18,522 nt of DNA from UBA6136 sp044351045. GTDB lineage: Bacteria > Pseudomonadota > Gammaproteobacteria > Methylococcales > Methylococcaceae. Positions 7,293-15,058 of the stretch are shown here, one piece after another; positions within the stretch are counted from its first letter, which is position 1; each line of letters begins with the position of its first letter. The DNA is taken from positions 1 through 18,522 of the forward strand of contig JBILGM010000053.1 in the NCBI GenBank assembly GCA_044351045.1. The letters run 5' to 3'. The notes under the pieces are model-generated. The model searched no databases and was not told where the DNA came from. It saw only the letters and a list, made by a program, of their open reading frames with translations. A program made the position numbers and the translations under genes.

Positions 7293-8028
7293 ATCTTAAT
7301 CCCTTCTTCATCAGGTCTCAGTTACTACATGTGTTGAGTATAGGAGGAATAATGAGACCCTGTCTTAATCCCTTCTTCATCAGGTCTCAGTTACTACACT
7401 TCGTGAGAGCAAACAAGGACGCGGAGTGGAAAGTCTTAATCCCTTCTTCATCAGGTCTCAGTTACTACGGAGTGGAAACAGCTACAGAAGCCTATTAAGG
7501 CGGGTCTTAATCCCTTCTTCATCAGGTCTCAGTTACTACGAAGATGGAAAAGCAAGTATCTGAATTGGAAACTGTCTTAATCCCTTCTTCATCAGGTCTC
7601 AGTTACTACGCGCTGTTCTATCCAATAGTCAAAGAACTAGAAGTCTTAATCCCTTCTTCATCAGGTCTCAGTTACTACACCTAGCCTACTACCTAGCCTA
7701 ACCTACAAAACCACGTCTTAATCCCTTCTTCATCAGGTCTCAGTTACTACAAACAACACTAGGCAGCTGCAAACTAACGGCGTGTCTTAATCCCTTCTTC
7801 ATCAGGTCTCAGTTACTACGTGGGGTTTGGTTTTGGTTGTTTCATTTTTGGGAGTCTTAATCCCTTCTTCATCAGGTCTCAGTTACTACAAACCATGGCG
7901 ATTCACCCCGCCACCCTCACATGGGTCTTAATCCCTTCTTCATCAGGTCTCAGTTACTACCTTACAAATTTCCAAAATTTGAGGCTGTTTTTGTCTTAAT
8001 CCCTTCTTCATCAGGTCTCAGTTACTAC
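7293..8028 (-). CRISPR. Type III CRISPR array, 11 repeats and 10 spacers
   Basis: The repeat is 36 bp; on the plus strand it begins GTCTTAATCCC and ends CAGTTACTAC. Copies start at 7293, 7362, 7433, 7504, 7574, 7643, 7715, 7784, 7854, 7925 and 7993. Spacers are 32-36 bp. Transcription is inferred on the minus strand because the repeat then ends GGGATTAAGAC, giving the type III style 8-nt crRNA tag ATTAAGAC, and because csm5 and a leader-like stretch lie to the right. The copy at 7293 has A instead of G at its first plus-strand base; all others are identical. A single degenerate copy fits the leader-distal end. Cas6 from the neighbouring operon should cut the transcript. Confidence 0.97.
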
Positions 8029-8175
8029 AGCACCCCCTGTTTTTCACGTTATGAAACAATACGTTACGAGGAGGGTTGACGGAAATCACTGTTGCGCAAA
8101 AGCTACGGAGTTTACGCAACAAATCTCGGCTCGATTTTACCCTCACAGGCATGGCCTTGCGGGGATCAAGAACGC
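8029..8175 (-). promoter_or_regulatory. CRISPR leader region with a dyad
   Basis: These 147 bases lie between the csm5 stop and the first repeat in transcription order. They contain an 11-bp inverted repeat with a 10-base loop: TGTTGCGCAAA at 8090-8100 and TTTACGCAACA at 8111-8121, complementary except for one position that would be a G-U pair in RNA. No T-run follows, so it does not look like a terminator. It may be a protein-binding site or an RNA hairpin in the leader. I saw no good -35/-10 pair, and array transcription may also come from the cas operon. Confidence 0.5.
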
Positions 8176-9828
8176 TCATGGCGTCAGCCCCAAGGCCCGC
8201 AAAAGAGCCTTGCGACTCTTGTTGTCTTTGGTGATTCCGAGGTGCTCGAATACCTCGACGGCAGCCAACTGCAGAGACTGCCGGTCGGCCAAGTCCCAAT
8301 CCACACCGGCTAGCAACAGTTCACGTATCCGGTTGTAGAGCTGATCGCCCGGACCACGCCCGCGGTTAGCGGGTGTCAGCCGGGCCAATACCGCCTCTAG
8401 CTGCTTCTGGTTTTCGGACAGGCTGGCCTGACGCGCTGCTTCTGCGACGGCTTGTGCGGCAGTGGCCTCGGCATTCCGACGGGCGGCTTCCGCCTCCGCC
8501 TGGCGTTGCGCCTGCCGTTGAAGGCGTTCGCCTTGCCGGTCCCGCTCCCGATCAATAAAGGTCCGCATCGCCTCGCGTCTGGGCTGACAGAGCGCCTCCA
8601 GTTCCGGCCACGCCGGCAACTCGTCATCAGCGGAACTGACTTCGGCCAGCACCCAGCCGAACGGCAACAGGCCGGCGCGCTGATCCTTGTCGCCAGCGGC
8701 CAGCCACCAGGTCTTGGCTTCGGCAGCCTGCTCCGGCGGCTGGCCCTTGCCTTTCATGATGCGAATCTTGCGCACGCCATTGACCGTCACCGATTCGGCG
8801 CCAGAGTGGCGGCCGACGCGCAGCAGGAAGGCGCGGCCTTGCTGAAGCCGGCTGTCGGCGTGGTGCAGCAGCACCTCGATCGCTTCCGCCCAAGCGGTAT
8901 CGAGAAAGCCCCTCGCCTGCAGGGCCTGACGTTCCCGGTCGAGGATGGGGCGGTAAAAGGCATTGCAGGCGTTGGCAATGTCGGCGAGGTCAAAGCGGAA
9001 ATCGGGCAATTTCGCCCGCTCACCGGCGGCCGTGGTGTCTTGCAGGTTGAGTTGGCCGGCGAAAGCGCGGAAGGCCCAGCCGGGCACACACTCCCGGAAG
9101 CGACTGAGGTTTTCCCCCATCGCCCGCACCTCCCGGCCCTCGCGGTCGCGCACCGGGGCTTTCTTGCGGTTGACCGCCAGATAGACCTGCGCGGCGGGCA
9201 CGTCCGGCGCGTCCTGCCAGCCGGCGTCGGACAGTTGCAAGAGGCGTAGCGGGTCGCGTTCCAGATCAGTGGGCTTGCCGTGTTGATTCAAATAGTGAAA
9301 CAACCGGCCCTGGAATTCATGCAGGCCCTTGGGCTCCTGGGCGCGTTGGCCGCCATTAAGGCGGTCGAGGAGCGCGGTGCGGATGGCGCCCTTGAGCGAG
9401 GAGCCGAACAGCACCGGCTTGCGGGTGATGGAGTGATAGGCGCAGCGATCGATCTCCAGTTGGTTGATCTGTTCACGGCCGCCCTCTTCCCGTTGCGCCG
9501 TCTGCCCGATTCGGTCGGCGTAGAGCCGGGCGATGCCGGGGAGCACCGGGATACGGTTGACCGCCTCGTCGATCAGTCGAGCCTGCCGCTCATGAAAGAA
9601 CCGCTGCAGGTCCTTGATCATGCCCGCACCAGACCGGCCGCCAGCAATGGCGAGTAACTGGCGGCGGTCGCGTTCGTCCAGTGCGGCCATGACGCCGCCG
9701 GTGTCGAATTCGTGGAGGACGGCATCGGCGTCGATGACGTAGTTGGTGGGCTCGTAGCTCTCACCGGTACCGATGTGCACGGGCGACAACGGCGTAAAGT
9801 GCAGACGGTAGCTGTCGTGGGTTTTCAT
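8176..9828 (-). CDS. csm5: Csm5, type III-A RAMP protein with long C-terminal extension
   Basis: Csm5 caps the end of the Csm complex backbone that holds the crRNA 3' end and is needed for crRNA maturation. This 550-residue protein has the RAMP start LSPVHIGTGESY (14-25) and the glycine-rich FGSSLKGAIRTALL segment near 141-154, typical of Csm5 and Csm3. The core ends near residue 420. A further 130 residues follow: an Arg/Gln/Ala/Glu-rich stretch (about 421-475) likely to be a coiled coil or long helix, then a small helical segment ending KALLRALGLTP. Many Csm5 proteins are about 350-400 residues, so this tail is unusual. The start ATG overlaps the csm4 stop as ATGA. It is the last csm gene before the array. 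Confidence 0.9.
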   Translation of the reverse strand: MKTHDSYRLHFTPLSPVHIGTGESYEPTNYVIDADAVLHEFDTGGVMAALDERDRRQLLAIAGGRSGAGMIKDLQRFFHERQARLIDEAVNRIPVLPGIARLYADRIGQTAQREEGGREQINQLEIDRCAYHSITRKPVLFGSSLKGAIRTALLDRLNGGQRAQEPKGLHEFQGRLFHYLNQHGKPTDLERDPLRLLQLSDAGWQDAPDVPAAQVYLAVNRKKAPVRDREGREVRAMGENLSRFRECVPGWAFRAFAGQLNLQDTTAAGERAKLPDFRFDLADIANACNAFYRPILDRERQALQARGFLDTAWAEAIEVLLHHADSRLQQGRAFLLRVGRHSGAESVTVNGVRKIRIMKGKGQPPEQAAEAKTWWLAAGDKDQRAGLLPFGWVLAEVSSADDELPAWPELEALCQPRREAMRTFIDRERDRQGERLQRQAQRQAEAEAARRNAEATAAQAVAEAARQASLSENQKQLEAVLARLTPANRGRGPGDQLYNRIRELLLAGVDWDLADRQSLQLAAVEVFEHLGITKDNKSRKALLRALGLTP

Positions 9829-10805
9829 GCGGAAGTCCTCCCGGGCAGGTGGAGTCCGACCACCGGGGCATAGCCTTGCTGAACGGTGCCGGCCAGGGGC
9901 GCGTTGCGGGTGAGGCGTCCGGCGCCGCCAAGGCCTTGCCCCAGCCAGGGGCGTTCGGTCGTAGGCCGGGTCAGGCCGGGGCCGGCGGCCAGCACTGCGC
10001 CGGTCTGGGCCAGCAGCATGGGTGTCTTGAAGGGGCTGCCGAGGTGTACGCCGATGTCGCCGTGACGGCCAAAGCGGGTGAAGGTCTGGTAATAGCTGCG
10101 CTCCGGGTCCAGCCCTAAGCCCTGCGGCGCGCAGGGTGCAAGGGTCAGCCAGGCATTAGATTCGGCTTGCGCCGGCAGCGTGGCCAATGTCATGTCCAGC
10201 AGGTCGAACTTGCCCAGCCCGATGCTGGCGTCGCGGCCAAAGCCGAACTGGCCCATGTCGGCCAGGGCCTGTCGCAGTGCGTCGGCGCTGAGCCGGTCTT
10301 CATCAAGAACGGCATGCAGGGCCAATGTGGCCGGTTCACCCCGTCGACTGCCATACCAGTGCTGGGTCATGGTGAAGGGCGCGAAGCCCTCGCCGCCGGT
10401 GGTGCCGGTCAGCCGGTGCAAGCTGTTATGCGGTTGCGGGTGGGCTTCCGGCGCGGCGCCGGCGATATCGCTGGCCGGCCGACAATGCCGCAGCCATTCG
10501 CGGACGGGTTCGCCTTGTCGCTCCCACGGCAGCCAGGCCAGGCGCTTGGCGGCCTTGCGGTCCAGCCCGGGGACTTCATCGTAGAGCACACCGGGCAGTT
10601 GCGGACGCGGCAGGTAGCCCGCCGGCAACGCATCGGACAGCACCGCGAAGGGGTTGCCGTCGGTGTAGCCGTCGAGCAGCTCGTTCAGCCGATTTTCGCC
10701 ATGACGATGGCGCAAGGTCCAGCACAACTGACCAAAAAGGGTGTCGCCCAGTGGCCGGGTGCCGAAGGCGGTACGCGGTTGCAGGGTTATTCGATAGACA
10801 TTCAT
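9825..10805 (-). CDS. csm4: Csm4, crRNA 5'-tag binding RAMP protein
   Basis: This 326-residue protein fits Csm4, the subunit that contacts Cas10 and holds the 5' tag of the crRNA. The N-terminus shows the family pattern of a first RAMP strand followed by PLGDTLFGQLCW at 18-29. The C-terminal part has FGFGRDASIGLGKFDL and a Gly-rich GLGGAGRLTRNAP segment before GYAPVVGLHLP, as in Csm4. Length is within the usual range. Its ATG overlaps the TGA of the small antitoxin-like gene (ATGA), and its own stop overlaps the csm5 start, so translation of this stretch is coupled. No catalytic role is expected. The order between csm3 and csm5 supports the assignment. Confidence 0.9.
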   Translation of the reverse strand: MNVYRITLQPRTAFGTRPLGDTLFGQLCWTLRHRHGENRLNELLDGYTDGNPFAVLSDALPAGYLPRPQLPGVLYDEVPGLDRKAAKRLAWLPWERQGEPVREWLRHCRPASDIAGAAPEAHPQPHNSLHRLTGTTGGEGFAPFTMTQHWYGSRRGEPATLALHAVLDEDRLSADALRQALADMGQFGFGRDASIGLGKFDLLDMTLATLPAQAESNAWLTLAPCAPQGLGLDPERSYYQTFTRFGRHGDIGVHLGSPFKTPMLLAQTGAVLAAGPGLTRPTTERPWLGQGLGGAGRLTRNAPLAGTVQQGYAPVVGLHLPGRTSA

Positions 10806-11041
10806 GTCAGGCTTCCCAGTCTTCGAGAATGAGACCGTCGATGCGGTTCACGAACGAGCAGCTCCCCCGGCCGGCCCCCTGACGTTCTCTCGAAAAAGCC
10901 AATTGGCCAGCCAGTTTCGTCATGTTCCGACAGGGGCTCATCGATGATCCGGAATATGACTTCCAGTTTGTGGTGACGCAATGCTTCAGGGATAACGACC
11001 GTCTCGGGCGCATCGTCGATGATTTGTCGTATGGTTTGCAT
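10802..11041 (-). CDS. Small antitoxin-like protein inside the csm operon
   Basis: The frame encodes 79 residues between csm3 and csm4, where type III-A operons normally have no gene. AAGGAG is well placed upstream of the ATG, and the stop overlaps the csm4 start as ATGA, so it is probably translated. The N-terminus (MQTIRQIIDDAPETVVIPE, then LRHHKLEVIFRIIDEP) resembles small VapB/AbrB-like antitoxins that precede PIN toxins, and the middle (WPIGFFERT, GELLVREP) also fits that group from memory. The last 14 residues are Arg/Ser-rich and unlike the usual acidic end; a frameshift is possible, because another frame here ends ILEDWEA. No toxin gene is next to it. The antitoxin role is inferred. 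Confidence 0.65.
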   Translation of the reverse strand: MQTIRQIIDDAPETVVIPEALRHHKLEVIFRIIDEPLSEHDETGWPIGFFERTSGGRPGELLVREPHRRSHSRRLGSLT

Positions 11042-11087
11042 GTAGCTTGCTCCTTGGCCTGTCTGTGGGCCATTCAGGCGAGAGAGG

Positions 11088-11813
11088 TCAAGCGGCGTCG
11101 TTGAAACGAACTTCCCGCACCTTCGGCAGCACGTCCTGCCCTTCCAGTTCGAGCCGGGTGAACTCAAGCTTGCCATAGCCCCGAGAGCCGGAACCGCCGA
11201 GGCCGGTCAGTTCCAGCAACTTGAGTCCACGCCAGACCAGCGGCAGCAGGTCGGTATCGTTGTCGTGGACACGCAGTGTCAGGTTGAAGGCAAAACGGGC
11301 GCCGGCCGGCACACGTTCGGTATTGCGGGGATGCTCGGCTACGCCGCGTATGCGGTCGATCATGTTTTCCGACTTGTTCTCGGTCAGCAGCAGGTTGCGC
11401 TGGTTCATCTCGTCGACCCAGCCCGGCTCCAGGGAACAGTCCCAGAAGGCCAGCCGAGTCGGGCCGATCTCGGCGACCACGGCGGCGTTCTGATGGGCGC
11501 CTTCGGGTGCACCGCCAAACAGTCGCAACAGATTCCTGGCGTTCTGCAGCTGGCTGGGATCGAGATTTTGCAGGTGCTTGAAGCCGAGCGGCTTGCCATC
11601 GGTGACGCCGACCACGCCGATTTCCCACTCCAGCAGGCTACGAATCTTGCCCTTGATACTGGAACCCGGGATGTAAGGCTGCTGCGTCAAAGGATGCTTG
11701 ATGACCGGGTTGTCGGTGCCGCCGATGTGCATTTCCGTATTGCCGGAGCCGATATGCAGGCCGGAGACCAGTTCCAGTGTGCCGGTGAGTTTCTGGATGC
11801 TATTGAGTTTCAT
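11088..11813 (-). CDS. csm3: Csm3, backbone RAMP and target RNA nuclease
   Basis: Csm3 (241 residues) forms the repeated backbone of the Csm complex and cuts target RNA at 6-nt steps. The N-terminus LTGTLELVSGLHIGSGN is typical. D34 in IGGTDNPVIKHP lies where the catalytic aspartate of Csm3 is found, so slicing should be active. IPGSSIKGKIRSLLEWE (48-64) is the conserved crRNA-contacting segment, and GLGGSGSRGYGKLEF near the C-terminus is the RAMP glycine-rich loop. Length is normal. It follows csm2 by 23 bases with only a weak ribosome site, so coupling to csm2 is likely. Confidence 0.95.
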   Translation of the reverse strand: MKLNSIQKLTGTLELVSGLHIGSGNTEMHIGGTDNPVIKHPLTQQPYIPGSSIKGKIRSLLEWEIGVVGVTDGKPLGFKHLQNLDPSQLQNARNLLRLFGGAPEGAHQNAAVVAEIGPTRLAFWDCSLEPGWVDEMNQRNLLLTENKSENMIDRIRGVAEHPRNTERVPAGARFAFNLTLRVHDNDTDLLPLVWRGLKLLELTGLGGSGSRGYGKLEFTRLELEGQDVLPKVREVRFNDAA

Positions 11814-11836
11814 GAGTGTGTCTCGCTGGTCAGTGT

Positions 11837-12322
11837 TCAGTTGTCGCCACGTTCCTGTTTGTAAAAGCCCATGAAGGCTTCCCAGAACAGCTTGCAGGTG
11901 GTGAGCGTGCCGGCGTCCTTGACCTCGCCCAGAGTGTGGTGCAAGAGATTGACAAAAGTGCGGTCCACCAACTTGCGGCCCTCGGCATAGGCGGCCTTGG
12001 CGTTGATCATGAGAATAAACGGGAGATATTCATCGAACTTGTCGGGCTGTTGACTGGCACGGGTTTCCCAGAGCACCAGTTCGTCGTAGAAACGCCGCAA
12101 CTGGGTCGCCTTGTTGCGGTATTTGTCGGCCCCGGCCACCGCCTTGGCGGCCTCTTTGGCAACACCGTTGAAGAGTTCGGGCGCAATAGGCTTGCTCAAG
12201 CTGATGCCACTGGGATCATAACTGGGCCCACGATCCTCGTAACCCCGCCCACCGCCGTAGCCACCTTGCCCCCGTGGACCACCGGGTCCCTGCTGCGGGC
12301 GATATCCGCGTTGCTCTGCCAT
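11837..12322 (-). CDS. csm2: Csm2, small subunit of the Csm complex
   Basis: Csm2 (161 residues) is the helical small subunit that lines the crRNA-target duplex. Residues from about 40 onward fit the family: YRNKATQLRRFYDELVLWE, then LPFILMINAKAAYAEGRK and a helix ending FWEAFMGFYKQ. The first 39 residues are different, a low-complexity run rich in Gly, Arg, Gln, Pro and Tyr (for example GPGGPRGQGGYGGGRGYED), likely disordered and perhaps RNA-binding. TAGGAGG overlaps the cas10 stop and is correctly spaced for this ATG, which supports the long N-terminus. Its position between cas10 and csm3 is the standard type III-A order. Confidence 0.93.
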   Translation of the reverse strand: MAEQRGYRPQQGPGGPRGQGGYGGGRGYEDRGPSYDPSGISLSKPIAPELFNGVAKEAAKAVAGADKYRNKATQLRRFYDELVLWETRASQQPDKFDEYLPFILMINAKAAYAEGRKLVDRTFVNLLHHTLGEVKDAGTLTTCKLFWEAFMGFYKQERGDN

Positions 12323-12331
12323 GTCTGCCTC

Positions 12332-15058
12332 CTAATCCCGTTGTTGATACAAGTACGTGAACAGGGCGATCTTGTAGGCCGCCCCATAGGTTTCGATGCC
12401 CCGGTGAGCGATTTCCGAGGCCAATTCGCTTTGTAGACTGCGTCGCCGACGTTCGATGGCCTCGCGGTCTTCGCCGCCGCGAATCTTGGCCTCCAGCAGC
12501 CGGCGGGTGCGATAGGCAAAGTACGAATGCCAAAGGGCATTTTCTGGCCGCTCAGTCACCTGCGCCGCCATGTCGGTTAAATGCAGTAATCCATAGAGGT
12601 AACCAGTGGATAACCGGATTTCCTTGGCGAGACGGGCGAGTTCCGCTTCCCGCTCACGCAACTGGTCGAATTGCCGCCAGCCGACCGATTGACCAAAGCA
12701 GGTCACCGCATTCTTCGCCTGGCCTTCCTCGACGTGGGCCTTGGCCTGCTCCAGGGCATCTTCGGCCAGATGCGCCAGATGACGGATGGGCAAACCGGGC
12801 TTGGTCATGGACAGGGCCGCGGAGAAATGGAGTTCGGGGTTGTGAGCCGCGAACCGGGCGAAGTCGGTCTTCATGCGCCGTGCCAGCCGCAAGGTAGAGT
12901 GCCAGGGTCCGATCAGAAAGAAATCGTCACCACCGGCGAAGACGGTATAGGTGTTGCGGTAGCAGCGCACGCCATCCTCGTCGCCTTGGGCGCAGAGCCA
13001 CGGCAAGTAAATCGCGAAGAAAGCATTGACCTGCCGCGATAGGGCGGAAAGCTTGGCAAAGCTGGGACGTTCCAGACCCTTCTCGAAGATGCGGCCCAGG
13101 TTGTCGACATCGCCTTTGAGCGTCATCAGCGCTTCCTGGCCGACCCAGCCGGACCCTTCCTCGGCGGGCTGACGATCATCACGGGCCAGATGGTTGAGCG
13201 TCTTGATGTCCTCCGGGTCCAGACCGTCGAGGCCGTCGTAACGGGAGCGTTCCCAATCGTTCAAACCCTCGAAGCGCGGCACATAGGCGTTGATCTGGCG
13301 GCGGGCATAGCCGTTCCAGAGTGGGGCATCGAAGCCTTGCGGCAGGGAGAAATCCCAACAGCGGCGCAGGTTGCCGGTGCGGGCCTCGCGCCCGAAACGG
13401 CCGGTGTCCTCTTCGTTAAGGGTGAACTGGACGTGATAGCCGAAGATGGGCAAGCGGAGCGTGCCGTGCTCCAGCGATGCGCGGCTGATGAGCACCCGCT
13501 CGCGCTTGGCGAGGTAGTCGCCGGTGCGAATCTGGTCGGCCGCCAGCCGGCTGACCCAGATGCCTGGCTCGATCTCCTCGGTGGCTGGTGATCGGCCATC
13601 GATGCGGCATTCGCCGCGGTCGTTGTGGAAAGCATCCAGAAAGTCCTCGAACAACGCTGGCGGCGGCGTTGTTTCGCAGAGCCGGAAACGTTGCAACTTG
13701 GCGGATTCCAGCTGCTCGAACAATCGTCGTGTCAGACTGCGGAACGGGCTTTCCTCGCCCTTGCGACCGGACTGGAAGTCGCAAGCCCGGGCGGGCAGGT
13801 TCGCGCGTCCGATCCCGGACTGGCCGAAGGTGTGCTGGAGAAACCAGGCATCGAATTCGGCCTGCACGCCCCGCAGAGCTGTGAGCGTCTCCGGGGTATT
13901 GGGGGCAAGGATGAGGAACTTGCCGGCGGCATTGACCACCTGGCTGGTCGACGGCAGATCCAGTGCCTCAAGCACACGGAGCGCGGCCAGTTCAGACAGC
14001 AGCGAGACATAGAAGGAGCGGCCGCGCAGCAGCTTGGCGGCGCGCTTCTGGGTATCGCCACCGCTGGCAAAGATGAAATCCTGAATGCCAAAAAAGTCGC
14101 CCTGGATCAGCAGGAACTTCTCTTCCTTCCAGGCCTGGCAGGCCAGGTCGCTATCGGCGCGGCGGCGATCCCACTGCGCCCGAAAACCATCCAGTACGAT
14201 ACCCGTGTCATGCCCGGAGTCGGCATGGTAGCGCCACAGGGCGACAGCCAGGGCTGCGGTGGTGCGCGAGTGATCGTAGAGCGAGACCTCGGGTTTGACA
14301 TTGCCGGCTGTCGCCGACGGAATGGCATGGGTGTAGGTTTGCCAGAGACTGTCGAAGTGATCCAGCCAAAGTGGCAGGCTGGCTCGGTGTGCTTCGGGTA
14401 TGCGGGTAATCGCCGGCTTGAAGCCGTCCCAGAGCGCCCGGTATTCTGCCTGGGCGTTTTGGTTGTCCTCCCGTTCACATGCCTGAGTGGCGACCGGGAA
14501 CAGCGCTTCGGGTGACAGGGGTTTCAACGCGAAGCGGTAATGGGGCAGCCCTTCCGCCGGGCGCTCCAGGTGGATCTGTTCCAGCAGGGTCCACTGCCGC
14601 TTGGTGTAGTGGTTAAGCTTCTGCTGTTCCTCGTCCATCGCTGCGTTGTAATCGTCGAACTCGTCACGCTCAAAGCCGGACGCCAGACGGTCGGCGGTGG
14701 CCACAACCCATTGCAGGTAGGTGCCAGGGTTGTGATGGCGGGCAGCGGCGTTGATGATGGAATCGTCGGCGCTGCGGTCACGCCAGGGGCCAAAGGGTTC
14801 CATTTGTTCTCCCACCAGCTCCGGGAGGTGCTCCTCCAGCAGATCAAAGCCTATGGCGGTGTAGGCGGCGTGGATATGAGTGTAACGCCCATTGAAGCTG
14901 GGACAGTTGAGCTGTTTCTCCCGCTCGATACGGGTCAAGCCTTCGCTATCCACCTCCTTTGCGTCTTCGATCCGGGCGCGCTCTGCGAACTTGCCGAGGT
15001 CGTGCAAATAGGCCGCCAGGGCAACGCGGCTTGAGGCGTTCAGTCGTTTCGTGTTCAT
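12332..15058 (-). CDS. cas10: Cas10 (Csm1), HD nuclease and cyclic oligoadenylate synthase
   Basis: The 908-residue protein is the large subunit of the type III-A complex. H19-D20 in AAYLHDLGKF is the HD metal motif for target-activated ssDNA cleavage, and AARHHNPGTY fits the later HD-domain histidines. The first palm segment is around 300-400 (FLLIQGDFFGIQDFIF). The second has KGDVDNLGRIF from residue 648 and the intact GGDD at 709-712, which makes cyclic oligoadenylates from ATP. Cysteines are scattered, and I see no paired CxxC zinc motif, common in many Csm1 proteins. The C-terminal helical domain follows. The ATG overlaps the preceding CARF gene's stop as ATGA. Both enzymatic activities should be present. 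Confidence 0.96.
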   Translation of the reverse strand: MNTKRLNASSRVALAAYLHDLGKFAERARIEDAKEVDSEGLTRIEREKQLNCPSFNGRYTHIHAAYTAIGFDLLEEHLPELVGEQMEPFGPWRDRSADDSIINAAARHHNPGTYLQWVVATADRLASGFERDEFDDYNAAMDEEQQKLNHYTKRQWTLLEQIHLERPAEGLPHYRFALKPLSPEALFPVATQACEREDNQNAQAEYRALWDGFKPAITRIPEAHRASLPLWLDHFDSLWQTYTHAIPSATAGNVKPEVSLYDHSRTTAALAVALWRYHADSGHDTGIVLDGFRAQWDRRRADSDLACQAWKEEKFLLIQGDFFGIQDFIFASGGDTQKRAAKLLRGRSFYVSLLSELAALRVLEALDLPSTSQVVNAAGKFLILAPNTPETLTALRGVQAEFDAWFLQHTFGQSGIGRANLPARACDFQSGRKGEESPFRSLTRRLFEQLESAKLQRFRLCETTPPPALFEDFLDAFHNDRGECRIDGRSPATEEIEPGIWVSRLAADQIRTGDYLAKRERVLISRASLEHGTLRLPIFGYHVQFTLNEEDTGRFGREARTGNLRRCWDFSLPQGFDAPLWNGYARRQINAYVPRFEGLNDWERSRYDGLDGLDPEDIKTLNHLARDDRQPAEEGSGWVGQEALMTLKGDVDNLGRIFEKGLERPSFAKLSALSRQVNAFFAIYLPWLCAQGDEDGVRCYRNTYTVFAGGDDFFLIGPWHSTLRLARRMKTDFARFAAHNPELHFSAALSMTKPGLPIRHLAHLAEDALEQAKAHVEEGQAKNAVTCFGQSVGWRQFDQLREREAELARLAKEIRLSTGYLYGLLHLTDMAAQVTERPENALWHSYFAYRTRRLLEAKIRGGEDREAIERRRRSLQSELASEIAHRGIETYGAAYKIALFTYLYQQRD

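Noticed and set aside
7293..8028. Array transcribed from the plus strand
   Set aside because: The minus-strand repeat ends in the ATTAAGAC tag, the altered repeat is at the left, and the cas genes lie to the right on the minus strand.
8051..8338. Plus-strand frames over the leader and the csm5 end
   Set aside because: They are antisense to csm5 and have no protein-like pattern.
8452..9249. 265-residue plus-strand frame
   Set aside because: It is antisense to csm5, which has firm RAMP motifs.
13625..14515. 296-residue plus-strand frame
   Set aside because: It is a shadow of cas10 in GC-rich sequence.
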